From the NCBI RefSeq assembly GCF_013394655.1, contig NZ_CP053351.1, positions 1,364,001 to 1,428,000 on the forward strand: a stretch of DNA of 64,000 nt, read 5' to 3'. Positions 45,156-53,965 of this stretch are shown piece after piece. Within the stretch, counting starts at the first letter, position 1, and each line of letters begins with the position of its first letter. Source of the DNA: Winogradskyella schleiferi. Lineage in GTDB: Bacteria > Bacteroidota > Bacteroidia > Flavobacteriales > Flavobacteriaceae. The notes below the pieces were generated by a model. It did no database searches. It had not been told where the DNA came from and saw nothing but the letters and a program-made list of their open reading frames with translations. A program made the translations under genes and the position numbers.

Positions 45156-46070
45156 CTAAACAATAATAGAAACACCATCAGCTTTCACCTTTTTTCCAGG
45201 TTCAAAATAGAAATCAACTTTCCCAAGATATAAACCATATGCACCAACTTGATTGACCAATACATTTTTGCCAATACTATTTTTTTCTATGGTTGGTTTT
45301 GGTAAAAAGGTATGTGTGTGGCCACCAATGATTAAGTCGATATCTTTTGTGGCACGTGCTAAATTAATGTCACTTACTCTATCTGGCATATTCTTGTAGT
45401 AATAACCTATATGACTCAAGCATATAACCAAATCACAAGCTTGCTCTTCTTTTAAAAGTCGGGACATATCTTGTGCTTTTGCAATTGGGTCCTGGTAAAC
45501 GGTTTCCTTATACAGGTTTTTATCTACCAGGCCTTCAAGTTTAACGCCTAAACCAAAAATCCCGATTTTAATACCATCCTTAATGATAATTTTATAAGGC
45601 TTCACATGCGTATCCATTAACGTATTTGAGAAATCGTAATTGGCAGAAACAAATTCGAAATCAGCATGCGGCATTTGGGCATATAGTCCGTCAATACCAT
45701 TATCAAAATCGTGATTACCAATAGTGGCTAAATCATATTTTAGCATACTCATTAGTTTAAACTCTAATTCACCGCCATAATAATTAAAATAAGGAGTGCC
45801 TTGAAAAATATCTCCAGCATCCAATAACAAGGTATTCGGATTCTCTTGTCTAATCGATTCTACCAAAGTAGCTCGTCGTGCGACACCACCTTTGTTGGCA
45901 TTTCTGCTATCATCTGGTCCAAATGGATCAATATGGCTGTGCACGTCATTGGTATGTAGAATGGTTATTTTCTTTGTTTTAGAAGGGCTAAAAGATTGTA
46001 AGCTCAGTCCACCAACACTGGCTAAAACGGTTGCTGCAGTTGATTTTTGTATAAATTGTCTTCTTTTCAT
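45156..46070 (-). CDS. 5'-nucleotidase-type metallophosphatase, N-terminal half of a split enzyme
   Basis: 304 residues. A Tat-like signal with KRRQFIQKSTAATVLASVG, then the calcineurin-like metallophosphatase domain: ILHTNDVHSHIDPFG, DAGDIFQG, IGNHDFDNG, and GGHTHTF. UshA-type 5'-nucleotidases fuse this domain with a second substrate-binding domain; here that domain is the separate gene at 46115-46873 immediately upstream. They probably act together in the periplasm to release nucleosides and phosphate. Confidence 0.92.
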   Translation of the reverse strand: MKRRQFIQKSTAATVLASVGGLSLQSFSPSKTKKITILHTNDVHSHIDPFGPDDSRNANKGGVARRATLVESIRQENPNTLLLDAGDIFQGTPYFNYYGGELEFKLMSMLKYDLATIGNHDFDNGIDGLYAQMPHADFEFVSANYDFSNTLMDTHVKPYKIIIKDGIKIGIFGLGVKLEGLVDKNLYKETVYQDPIAKAQDMSRLLKEEQACDLVICLSHIGYYYKNMPDRVSDINLARATKDIDLIIGGHTHTFLPKPTIEKNSIGKNVLVNQVGAYGLYLGKVDFYFEPGKKVKADGVSIIV

Positions 46071-46114
46071 TTAGAATTTAATTTTCATTTTCACCAAATG
46101 GGAAATTTTTTCTG

Positions 46115-46873
46115 TTAGTCTTTTAGTTGAATAAAACGGTTATCACGTTTAGGGTTTAAGGTGTCTTTCTTCCTGAAATTATCAATTAAAACATCTCTTA
46201 TTTTATAATTCAATACATCTAAACCTTCATTGGGATGAAAGAAGTCCATGCCATCACCACCATTGTAGAGATAATCATTTGTGGCCACATAATAGGTTTT
46301 CGATTCGTCAATTGGTTCTCCATGGACAGTTGCAGATTTAACATTGTCATTTTTATCCAATATCAATTGAAATTGGTGCGAAACAGGATGCGCACGTTTT
46401 GCTTTTGATAGATATTCTATCATCTTATTGACTTGAGTTCCTTTTAAACTTACCACAACTGTAGAGTTTTCAAACGGCATAACTTGGTAAGCCGTTCTAA
46501 TAGTAACGTTTCCTTTTGATATCGTGGAACGAATACCGCCATGATTAAACAGTACAAAATCAATAGTGTTTCCTGTGCGCTTATTGAAAATTGGATTTCC
46601 TTCTTCAAAAATGGCATCTGCCATAAAATTTCCGATGGTTGTGTTGTAGTCGCCATCAGATTTAGAATAGCTTTCTGGAGCATACGAAATGATGCTATCC
46701 ATATTTTTATTGATGTGCTCTCTATAAGGTTTAATAAAATTTTCAACCGTTTGATCGGGATTTATGTTTTCGTCTATATCAATTCTTTTAGCTTCGATTT
46801 TCGATATTTCTGTCGATGCACAAGAAAAGATGAGCAGTAAAAAACAGAGTTTCAATACATGTTTAATAGTCAT
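46115..46873 (-). CDS. 5'-nucleotidase C-terminal domain lipoprotein, second half of a split enzyme
   Basis: 252 residues; lipobox LIFSC. Contains the 5_nucleotid_C pattern: GNFMADAIFEEG, DFVLFNHGGIRSTISKGNVT, YQVMPFENSTVVVSLKGTQV and YYVATNDYLYNGGDGMDFF. This domain binds the nucleotide base in UshA-like enzymes and has no catalytic metals. It precedes the metallophosphatase gene by 44 bp on the same strand, so the pair is co-transcribed. Confidence 0.92.
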   Translation of the reverse strand: MTIKHVLKLCFLLLIFSCASTEISKIEAKRIDIDENINPDQTVENFIKPYREHINKNMDSIISYAPESYSKSDGDYNTTIGNFMADAIFEEGNPIFNKRTGNTIDFVLFNHGGIRSTISKGNVTIRTAYQVMPFENSTVVVSLKGTQVNKMIEYLSKAKRAHPVSHQFQLILDKNDNVKSATVHGEPIDESKTYYVATNDYLYNGGDGMDFFHPNEGLDVLNYKIRDVLIDNFRKKDTLNPKRDNRFIQLKD

Positions 46874-46918
46874 TGAATAACTTATAAGGAGTTTATATTA
46901 AAATATGGGTGCTTTTGT

Positions 46919-46926
46919 TAAATTTG
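46919..46926 (+). promoter_or_regulatory. Bacteroidetes -7 box
   Basis: TAAATTTG followed by C, 18 bp before the ATG at 46945, implying a leader of roughly ten bases. It serves the DUF6913-dapA pair. Confidence 0.5.
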
Positions 46927-46944
46927 CACAAAGGCTAAAGATAA

Positions 46945-47463
46945 ATGATTTTAAAAGCATTTAAGGAAAAATCAAATCGAAAATATGTCAACAAATTGTT
47001 GGCTGAGCGTCAACCTTCTGTAAACAACACTAAAATTAAGACGGTTGCGGTATTGCTTAATGCTAGTGAATTTCATGAATTTGAAGTGTTTAGGGTATAT
47101 TTCAAAGCATTGAATTTAACGTCTCCAAAGCACAAAATTGTGGCGTTTACTATGGACGATAAATTGGAACATAATAAATGGAACGCTCATTTTAGCCCAA
47201 AGGATTTCGGTTGGAACGGAAAAATAAAAAACCTGGATCTAGAAGCGTTTATAAATGAACCTTATGATATGTTGGTTTGCTTTTTTAAAAATCCAGTTTT
47301 ACAATTGGATCTCATAACGGCCGCATCCAAAGCTAATTTAAAAGTGGGTATATCAGCAGAACATGATCGCTTTTACGATTTAATTATTGATGTTGAACTA
47401 AAGGATATCAATATTTTTAAACAAGAATTGAAAAAATATTTAAACATTCTAAAAAAAATATAA
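46945..47463 (+). CDS. DUF6913 protein
   Basis: 172 residues, no signal peptide, cytoplasmic. Resembles DUF6913, which in flavobacteria commonly stands next to dapA. Visible pattern: [52 protein letters not shown] and [19 protein letters not shown]. No catalytic motif known to me. Its stop overlaps the dapA start by one base, so translation is coupled. A role in cell-wall or lysine metabolism is only suggested by the neighbour. Confidence 0.8.
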   Translation: MILKAFKEKSNRKYVNKLLAERQPSVNNTKIKTVAVLLNASEFHEFEVFRVYFKALNLTSPKHKIVAFTMDDKLEHNKWNAHFSPKDFGWNGKIKNLDLEAFINEPYDMLVCFFKNPVLQLDLITAASKANLKVGISAEHDRFYDLIIDVELKDINIFKQELKKYLNILKKI

Positions 47464-48347
47464 TGACCAAATTTATAGGAACAGGCGTAGCATTGATTAC
47501 TCCATTTAACGCAGATTTAAGTATAGATTTTGATGCTTTGGAGCGTTTAGTGGAATATAATATAGCAAACGGAACCGATTATTTAGTGATAAGTGGAACT
47601 ACAGGCGAAAGTGTAACGGTTACTCCTGAAGAAAAAAAGGAATTGATCACCTTTATTGCTAAAGTAAATAAAGGACGATTGCCATTGGTTTTGGGCATTG
47701 GAGGTAACAATACAGCAAATGTGGTCAGTGAAATTAAAGCCACGGACTTTTCAGCCATAGATGGAATTTTATCGGTATCTCCATATTACAGCAAACCAAC
47801 ACAGGAAGGCATTTATCAACATTTTAAAGCTATTGCGGAAGTATCGCCAAAACCGATTATTTTATATAACGTTCCTGGTAGAACATCATCTAATATGTTG
47901 CCAGAAACCACGTTGCGATTAGCAAAAGATTTCGAAAATATCGTTGCTGTAAAGGAAGCAGGTAATAATGTGCACCAATATTTAGAATTATTGAGAACCA
48001 AACCCAAAGATTTTTTAATCTTATCTGGAGATGATGATTTAGCTTTAGGTGTAGCATTAGCTGGAGGTTCTGGTGTGATTTCTGTAATTGGGCAAGCACT
48101 GCCAAAGGAATTTTCTGAAATGATAAGATTAGGTATCGCACGTAAAGCGAAGGAAGCCTATGATATTCATTTTAAGTTAATGCCAATTACAGGAATGATA
48201 TTTTCAGAAAATAATCCTTCTGGTATCAAAGCTGTGTTGTCGGCATTGGGAATTTCTAAATCACATGTGCGTTTACCATTGGTTGAAGCTACAAATCAAC
48301 TAAAAGAAAGGATCAAATCTGAGCTAAAAACTTTAGGTAAAAGTTAA
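47463..48347 (+). CDS. dapA: 4-hydroxy-tetrahydrodipicolinate synthase
   Basis: 294 residues, TIM-barrel class I aldolase. [29 protein letters not shown], the catalytic tyrosine in [12 protein letters not shown], and the Schiff-base lysine in [28 protein letters not shown] is also conserved. First committed step to diaminopimelate and lysine; functionally joins dapF at 28238. Coupled to the DUF6913 gene. Confidence 0.96.
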   Translation: MTKFIGTGVALITPFNADLSIDFDALERLVEYNIANGTDYLVISGTTGESVTVTPEEKKELITFIAKVNKGRLPLVLGIGGNNTANVVSEIKATDFSAIDGILSVSPYYSKPTQEGIYQHFKAIAEVSPKPIILYNVPGRTSSNMLPETTLRLAKDFENIVAVKEAGNNVHQYLELLRTKPKDFLILSGDDDLALGVALAGGSGVISVIGQALPKEFSEMIRLGIARKAKEAYDIHFKLMPITGMIFSENNPSGIKAVLSALGISKSHVRLPLVEATNQLKERIKSELKTLGKS

Positions 48348-48605
48348 ACTTTATATAAATAGGTTTTCCACATCATAACATCTCTTAATTTAGCGGTGAA
48401 CTTCATCTGACATTTTGTATTCAGCCGATCCCGAAAGCTACGGAAGATATAAAATGTGCTCAAATGAGGCAACTTTTGAAAGGCATCGCATCGCTACGCG
48501 TAATAAAATAGCTAAAATATGAGCGGATTTTAAGCATTTTTTAGGGAATAGAATAGGTCCAGATGAGTTCAACAATAATTGTTTTTAAAATCCGTTAATA
48601 ATGCT
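48348..48605 (+). other. intergenic stretch with an imperfect stem-loop upstream of bamD
   Basis: No gene is seen. An inverted pair ACATTTTGTAT 48410-48420 / ATATAAAATGT 48447-48457 encloses CCG ... CGG 48425-48443. One TTTTCCACA (48364-48372) looks like a DnaA box but is alone. A further GC-rich patch GCATCGCATCGCTACGCG (~48487-48504) has no partner I can see. No known riboswitch recognised. Confidence 0.4.
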
Positions 48606-48613
48606 TACTTTTG
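48606..48613 (+). promoter_or_regulatory. Bacteroidetes -7 box for bamD operon
   Basis: TACTTTTG followed by C, 18 bp before the ATG at 48631. It overlaps the first codons of a longer in-frame start at 48601 and so argues for the 48631 start. Confidence 0.5.
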
Positions 48614-48630
48614 CATCCTGTTTAAAATTT

Positions 48631-49431
48631 ATGAAAAAAGGACTTTACATACTATTTATCAGTATTCTATTTGTTTCTTGTAGCGAATTTCAGAAAACAT
48701 TAAAATCTGATGATACAGCTGCAAAGTTTGAAATGGCAACTGAATTATACGACGCAGGAAAGTACAAAAAATCGTTTAGGTTGGCGGATCAAATTCTTCA
48801 GCAATACAGAGGGAAACCACAGGCCGAAAAATTGACCTATATCCACGCCATGTGTTCCTACCATTTGGGAGATTACTACATTGCAAGTTATCACTTAGGT
48901 AAATTTACGGACATTTATCCTCAGAGTGAAAAAGCTGAAGAAGCTTCATTTTTAGCTGCTAAAGGTTATTATTTTAATTCGCCTGTATATTCTAAAGAGC
49001 AGAAGGAAACGGTCGAAGCCATTGAAAAATTACAGTTGTTTATAAATGAGTATCCTAATTCACCATATTTGCCAGAAGCAAATACGTTGGTAAAGGAATT
49101 AGATTTCAAACTGGAGAAAAAATCATTTGAAATAGCAAAACAATACGGTTTAATCTCAGATTATAAAGCGTCAATAAAATCATTTAATAATTTTTTATTG
49201 GAATTTCCAGGCGCATCTTTAAGAGGAGAAGCCTTTTATTATAGATTTGAGGCGGCTTACAATCTTGCCATTTTAAGTGTGAATTATCTAAAGGAAGAAA
49301 GATTAAAAGAGGCTTTAGGTTATTATGAAGCTCTAAAAAAAGGCTATCCGAATTCTGAACATTTGGAAGAAGCTACAGTGTTAAAAGAACAATTACAACA
49401 AGAATTAAATACGTTTACTACTAAAAGTTAA
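48631..49431 (+). CDS. bamD: outer membrane assembly lipoprotein
   Basis: 266 residues from ATG 48631, which gives the signal peptide and lipobox ILFVSC. TPR repeats across the body (AAKFEMATELYDAGKYKKSF, AEEASFLAAKGYYF, KASIKSFNNFLLEFPGASLR, ALGYYEALKKGYPNSEHL). BamD works with BamA to insert beta-barrel proteins. First in a run with the omega-like gene, coaBC and DUF4835, a conserved flavobacterial order. Confidence 0.94.
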   Translation: MKKGLYILFISILFVSCSEFQKTLKSDDTAAKFEMATELYDAGKYKKSFRLADQILQQYRGKPQAEKLTYIHAMCSYHLGDYYIASYHLGKFTDIYPQSEKAEEASFLAAKGYYFNSPVYSKEQKETVEAIEKLQLFINEYPNSPYLPEANTLVKELDFKLEKKSFEIAKQYGLISDYKASIKSFNNFLLEFPGASLRGEAFYYRFEAAYNLAILSVNYLKEERLKEALGYYEALKKGYPNSEHLEEATVLKEQLQQELNTFTTKS

Positions 49432-49444
49432 ACATTATATTATT

Positions 49445-49774
49445 ATGATGGATTTAAAAAAGACAGATGCACCAGTAAGTACAATTACTTACAACAGAAA
49501 TGAAATTGATGCGCCAACGGATAATATCTATGAAGCGATTTCTGTAATTTCTAGACGTGCAGAGCAGATCAATACAGACATAAGACGTGAGTTAATTGAC
49601 AAGCTTGAAGAGTTTGCAACCTACAACGATAGTTTGGAGGAAATTTTCGAAAACAAAGAACAAATTGAAGTGTCCAAATTTTACGAGAAATTACCTAAAC
49701 CACACTCTTTAGCAGTTAAAGAATGGTTGGATGATAAAATTTATCATAGAAATACGGATGATCCTCAGCCATAA
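49445..49774 (+). CDS. rpoZ: RNA polymerase omega-like subunit (Rpb6 family)
   Basis: 109 residues, ATG 49445 or the adjacent ATG 49448. NIYEAISVISRRAEQINTDI is the conserved omega/Rpb6 helix; the C-terminal half is acidic and specific to Bacteroidetes. Helps RNA polymerase assembly. 13 bp after bamD and 7 bp before coaBC, so co-transcribed. Confidence 0.88.
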   Translation: MMDLKKTDAPVSTITYNRNEIDAPTDNIYEAISVISRRAEQINTDIRRELIDKLEEFATYNDSLEEIFENKEQIEVSKFYEKLPKPHSLAVKEWLDDKIYHRNTDDPQP

Positions 49775-49781
49775 ACCTTAG

Positions 49782-50993
49782 ATGTCTATTCTAAAGGATA
49801 AAAATATTTTAATAGGCATTACTGCTGGTATTGCCGCATATAAATCTGCTAACTTAGTAAGATTATTTATTAAAGCAGGCGCAAACATCAAAGTTGTGAT
49901 GACTCCTGCTTCTAAGGATTTTATAACACCACTCACACTTTCTACCCTTTCTAAAAACCCTGTCTATTCCTCATTTGTAGATGAAGAAGATGATAACCAA
50001 GTTTGGAACAACCATGTTGATTTAGGCCTTTGGGCAGATTATTTTGTTATAGCGCCAGCTACGGCCAATACCATGGCAAAGATGGCAAATGGTGTTTGTG
50101 ATAATATATTATTGGCCACCTATCTTTCTGCGAAATGTCCCGTTTATTTTGCGCCTGCCATGGACTTGGATATGTATAAGCATGAATCCACCAAAGCATC
50201 ATTTGAAAAATTGATATCATATGGAAATCAACTCATTCCAGCAGGAACAGGTGAACTCGCTAGTGGCTTAGTAGGCGAGGGTAGAATGGCAGAGCCAGAA
50301 GATATCGTAAGTTTTATTGAAAACGATATTTTAGAGCAGTTGCCATTAAAAGGAAAGCGCGTATTGATAACAGCTGGTCCAACTTATGAGGCTTTGGATC
50401 CTGTGCGCTTTATAGGAAATCATTCTAGTGGAAAAATGGGCTTTGAAATCGCTAAAGCGGCCTCAAATTTAGGTGCTGAGGTCATTTTGGTTACTGGTCC
50501 AACACATGAAAAAATAGATAATAATTTCGTTACGGTTAAACCTGTGATTAGTGCCGAAGAGATGTACAATGAGGTTCATAGACATTTTTTATCATCTGAT
50601 ATTGCCATTCTTTCGGCAGCAGTTGCAGATTACAGACCAAAGAATGTGGCAGATCAGAAAATAAAGAAGAAAGATGCGACGTTTACTATTGAGTTAGAAA
50701 AGACAAAAGATATCTTAAAATCCCTCGGTGAGATTAAAACCTATCAGTTTTTAGTCGGTTTTGCATTAGAAACTAATAACGAATTAGAACACGCCAAAGG
50801 TAAACTAGAATCTAAGAATTTAGACCTCATTGTATTAAATTCACTTCAAGATAAAGGTGCTGGTTTTGGAGTATCAACAAATAAAGTTACATTTATAACG
50901 TCTGCTAACGCTATTTTTGAAAATGAATTAAAATCAAAGGCGGAAGTCGCTAAGGATTTAATGCAACTTATACTAAAACAAACACATGCGTAA
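49782..50993 (+). CDS. coaBC: bifunctional phosphopantothenoylcysteine decarboxylase/synthetase
   Basis: 403 residues. CoaC half (1-~180): ILIGITAGIAAYKSANLVRL, HVDLGLWADYFVIAPATANTMAK, and PAMDLDMY. CoaB half (~190-403): GKRVLITAGPTYEALDPVRF, ISAVGSGKMG-like SSGKMGFEIAKAA, and AAVADYRP. Makes 4'-phosphopantetheine for CoA; pairs functionally with coaE at 61508. Its 3' end overlaps the DUF4835 gene by 8 bp. Confidence 0.96.
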   Translation: MSILKDKNILIGITAGIAAYKSANLVRLFIKAGANIKVVMTPASKDFITPLTLSTLSKNPVYSSFVDEEDDNQVWNNHVDLGLWADYFVIAPATANTMAKMANGVCDNILLATYLSAKCPVYFAPAMDLDMYKHESTKASFEKLISYGNQLIPAGTGELASGLVGEGRMAEPEDIVSFIENDILEQLPLKGKRVLITAGPTYEALDPVRFIGNHSSGKMGFEIAKAASNLGAEVILVTGPTHEKIDNNFVTVKPVISAEEMYNEVHRHFLSSDIAILSAAVADYRPKNVADQKIKKKDATFTIELEKTKDILKSLGEIKTYQFLVGFALETNNELEHAKGKLESKNLDLIVLNSLQDKGAGFGVSTNKVTFITSANAIFENELKSKAEVAKDLMQLILKQTHA

Positions 50994-51873
50994 CCTATTT
51001 CTTTTATTTACTCTTTTATTAACAACTGTAGGGTTTTCACAAGAATTGAATTGTACGGTAGCCGTTATCGCGCAACAAACGGGTAATGAAAACAATGTTG
51101 TTTTTAAAACCTTGGAAAAACAATTGAATGAGTTCATCAATAATACAAAATGGACAGGAAAGAATTTCGGAGCACAAGAGCGCATTAATTGTAATATGGT
51201 AATTAATGTCAATCAATATAATAATGATTCATTTTCGGCTTCGCTTCAAGTATCGTCGTCTCGGCCAGTTTTTAATTCTACGTATAGTTCGCCTGTGTAT
51301 AATTACAACGACCGTAACTTTAATTTTCAATATTTGGAATTTCAGAATTTGGTTTATAATGATAATCAATTTGAATCCAATCTTATCTCCGTTTTAGCAT
51401 TTCATGTTTATATGATTTTAGGAATGGATGCAGATACTTTTGAACTCAACGGAGGCGATGAATATTTTGAGCAAGCACAGACTATTGCTAGTTATTCACA
51501 ACAGCTCAATGGACAAGGTTGGAAACTGGAAGATGGATTACAATCGCGTTTCGCATTGATTGATAATCTGATGTCGCCAGCGTTTAAAGGTTTAAGAACG
51601 ACCATGTACAAGTATCATATTGAAGGTATGGATATTATGAATGAAGGTGCAAAAGAAGGAAAGATGAAAATAATTGCTGCATTGGATGAATTACAAAAAG
51701 TACATCGTGTGCGTCCAAATTCTTATGTAATGCGCGTTTTTTTTGATGCAAAAGCGGATGAAATCATGGAAATTCTTTCTGGTGGACCGAGCGTTAATAT
51801 TACAGAGGCAACAGATGTTTTAAATAGAATTGCTCCAATGCATTCCCAGAAGTGGCGAAATATTAAGTATTAG
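50986..51873 (+). CDS. DUF4835 exported protein
   Basis: 295 residues with signal peptide (LFTLLLTTVGFSQ). DUF4835 pattern: FKTLEKQLNEFINNTKWTGK, FSASLQVSSSRPVFNSTYSS, QFESNLISVLAFHVYMILGM, and QTIASYSQQLNGQGWK. Conserved in Bacteroidetes beside coaBC; function not known, probably periplasmic. Overlaps coaBC by 8 bp, so translation is coupled. Confidence 0.87.
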   Translation: MRNLFLLFTLLLTTVGFSQELNCTVAVIAQQTGNENNVVFKTLEKQLNEFINNTKWTGKNFGAQERINCNMVINVNQYNNDSFSASLQVSSSRPVFNSTYSSPVYNYNDRNFNFQYLEFQNLVYNDNQFESNLISVLAFHVYMILGMDADTFELNGGDEYFEQAQTIASYSQQLNGQGWKLEDGLQSRFALIDNLMSPAFKGLRTTMYKYHIEGMDIMNEGAKEGKMKIIAALDELQKVHRVRPNSYVMRVFFDAKADEIMEILSGGPSVNITEATDVLNRIAPMHSQKWRNIKY

Positions 51874-52029
51874 GCTTTCTGAATGACTACAAAGAATTAA
51901 CAATTCTCTTTTTTGAAACCTATTTTTTGGTGCTAAAGAATAATTTTAGTTGGCATTATCTTTTTTACTAAATTAAATGTCATTCGTATAATTTTTTTCT
52001 TCATTAACATTTTTAAAGCCATAATCACT

Positions 52030-52037
52030 TAAATTTG
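52030..52037 (+). promoter_or_regulatory. Bacteroidetes -7 box for recN
   Basis: TAAATTTG, 21 bp upstream of the TTG start at 52058. Confidence 0.45.
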
Positions 52038-52057
52038 TAGTACTAAATTTTAGATTT

Positions 52058-53710
52058 TTGCTCACAACACTTTACATTAAAAATTACGCACTCATCGATG
52101 AGTTGAACGTGTCTTTTAATAATGGTTTAACTATTATTACAGGCGAAACAGGTGCTGGAAAATCGATTTTATTGGGAGGTTTATCTTTAGTTTTGGGGAA
52201 ACGTGCTGATTTAAGTCAGGTAAAAAATACAGACGAAAAATGCATAATTGAAGCTATTTTTGATATTGCCAATTATGATTTAAAGGGATTGTTCAAAACG
52301 TTGGATCTGGATTACGACGTACAAACCATTATACGACGTGAAATCTTACCATCCGGAAAATCCCGAGCTTTTATAAATGATACTCCTGTAACCTTAGAAA
52401 GCCTAGTAGCTTTGAGCAGTTACCTTATTGATATCCATTCGCAACACCAAACACAGCAATTAACCCAAGACGATTATCAGTTTAAGGTCATTGATGCTTT
52501 GGCGGAAAATAAATCGAATCTAGAAGCATTCTCAAAAGGATTAGTAGACTATAAATCACTTCAAAAATCATTGGAGGAATTAAAACTTTCAAAGTCAGAA
52601 TTAATAAAAGAATATGATTATAATCTGTTTTTATCCAACGAGTTGAATGAAATCAATTTGGAAAAAATCAACCTAGAGGATTTAGAAACCCAATACGAAG
52701 AACTCAATAATGTAGAAGTTATAAGCGAAAAGCTAAGTAGCACAAAATCAATATTGAATGTTGAAGAACTTGGAGCGATTGATCAGTTAAATTCGGCTAA
52801 GCACGAACTATCTAAAATAGCCAGTTTTGGCAAGTCTTATGACGCCTTAAAAGAACGTATTGCTAGTGTTGGTATTGAACTCGATGATATTTTAATTGAA
52901 TTGGATAATTTAGAAGACAATTTATCCTCAGATCCTCAAGAATTAGAGCGGATTAACAGCCAACTTCAGATAGTAAATAATTTATTCCAAAAACACTCGG
53001 TTTCAGAAATTGAAGAATTGATTTCACTTAAAAATGATCTGAAATCTAAAATTGATAATACGGAAAGTTTAGATGAAACCATAGCTCTTAAAGAACAAGA
53101 ACTTTTAAAAGAGAAAGAGAAGCTCAATGAAATTGCTTTAAAAATTCATGATAAAAGAAAAAAGGTGATTCCAGTTTTCGTTTCAAAATTAGAAACTATA
53201 CTTTCAGAATTGGGCATGCCAAATGCCAAATTTAAAATTCAATTAGAAGCGACTGACCAATTTCTGAAAAACGGTAAAGACAACTTGCAGTTTTTGCTCA
53301 TGGCGAATAAAGGTTCAAGTTTTAATGAGCTTAAAAAATCAGCTTCAGGAGGGGAATTGTCTCGTATTATGCTAGCCATAAAATCCATATTAGCAGAATA
53401 CATTCAGTTACCGTCTATTATGTTCGATGAAATTGATACTGGAGTTTCTGGAGAAATTTCAAACAAAATGGGCGAAATTATGAAGAATATGAGTAATAAA
53501 ATGCAAGTGTTTACAATTACGCATTTACCACAAATAGCGGCAAAGGGCAATACACATTTCAAAGTTTTTAAATCCGATATTAAGGACGTTACGCATACAC
53601 AGCTTAAAAAACTAAATGAGGATGAACGTATTGTAGAGATTGCGCAAATGCTTGGTGGATTGGATATTACAGATTCTGCTTTGGCGCATGCGAGACAACT
53701 TTTGAATTGA
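52058..53710 (+). CDS. recN: DNA repair protein RecN
   Basis: 550 residues. Starts at TTG 52058 with LTTLYIKNYALIDELNVSFN; no suitable ATG. SMC-like ATPase: Walker A GETGAGKSILLGG, long coiled coils (~165-370), signature ASGGELSRIMLAIKSI and Walker B IMFDEIDTGVSG, then FTITHLPQIAAKG. Acts in double-strand-break repair. Single gene; about 255 bp follow without a gene, holding only a weak AGCC/GGCT hairpin at ~53911-53945. Confidence 0.95.
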   Translation: MLTTLYIKNYALIDELNVSFNNGLTIITGETGAGKSILLGGLSLVLGKRADLSQVKNTDEKCIIEAIFDIANYDLKGLFKTLDLDYDVQTIIRREILPSGKSRAFINDTPVTLESLVALSSYLIDIHSQHQTQQLTQDDYQFKVIDALAENKSNLEAFSKGLVDYKSLQKSLEELKLSKSELIKEYDYNLFLSNELNEINLEKINLEDLETQYEELNNVEVISEKLSSTKSILNVEELGAIDQLNSAKHELSKIASFGKSYDALKERIASVGIELDDILIELDNLEDNLSSDPQELERINSQLQIVNNLFQKHSVSEIEELISLKNDLKSKIDNTESLDETIALKEQELLKEKEKLNEIALKIHDKRKKVIPVFVSKLETILSELGMPNAKFKIQLEATDQFLKNGKDNLQFLLMANKGSSFNELKKSASGGELSRIMLAIKSILAEYIQLPSIMFDEIDTGVSGEISNKMGEIMKNMSNKMQVFTITHLPQIAAKGNTHFKVFKSDIKDVTHTQLKKLNEDERIVEIAQMLGGLDITDSALAHARQLLN

Positions 53711-53965
53711 AAAGTTAGTTCTCAGTCGCAGCTTTCAATTATCTTATCACCCAAATCGAATAGTTTATTGCACAAAGTTACTTGTTAGTGGATTAAGAAA
53801 ACTTTTTACACTTCTGAATTTATACTATGATAGTTCAGTACTCTTGAAATTAGTGATACCGTGATTGACACTTTATAGGAAAACAATAAACGTATATAAA
53901 CGTAATTAAGAGCCATTATATAAATTTTGTAAGGGCTTTTTTTTATCTTGTTCAAAAATTAAAGA

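Noticed and set aside
48364..48372. DnaA box TTTTCCACA upstream of bamD
   Set aside because: A single 9-mer match is expected by chance in a window of this size.
53911..53945. Terminator after recN
   Set aside because: Only a 4-bp AGCC/GGCT stem with a ~20 nt loop before a T-run, 200 bp from the recN stop; too weak to call.
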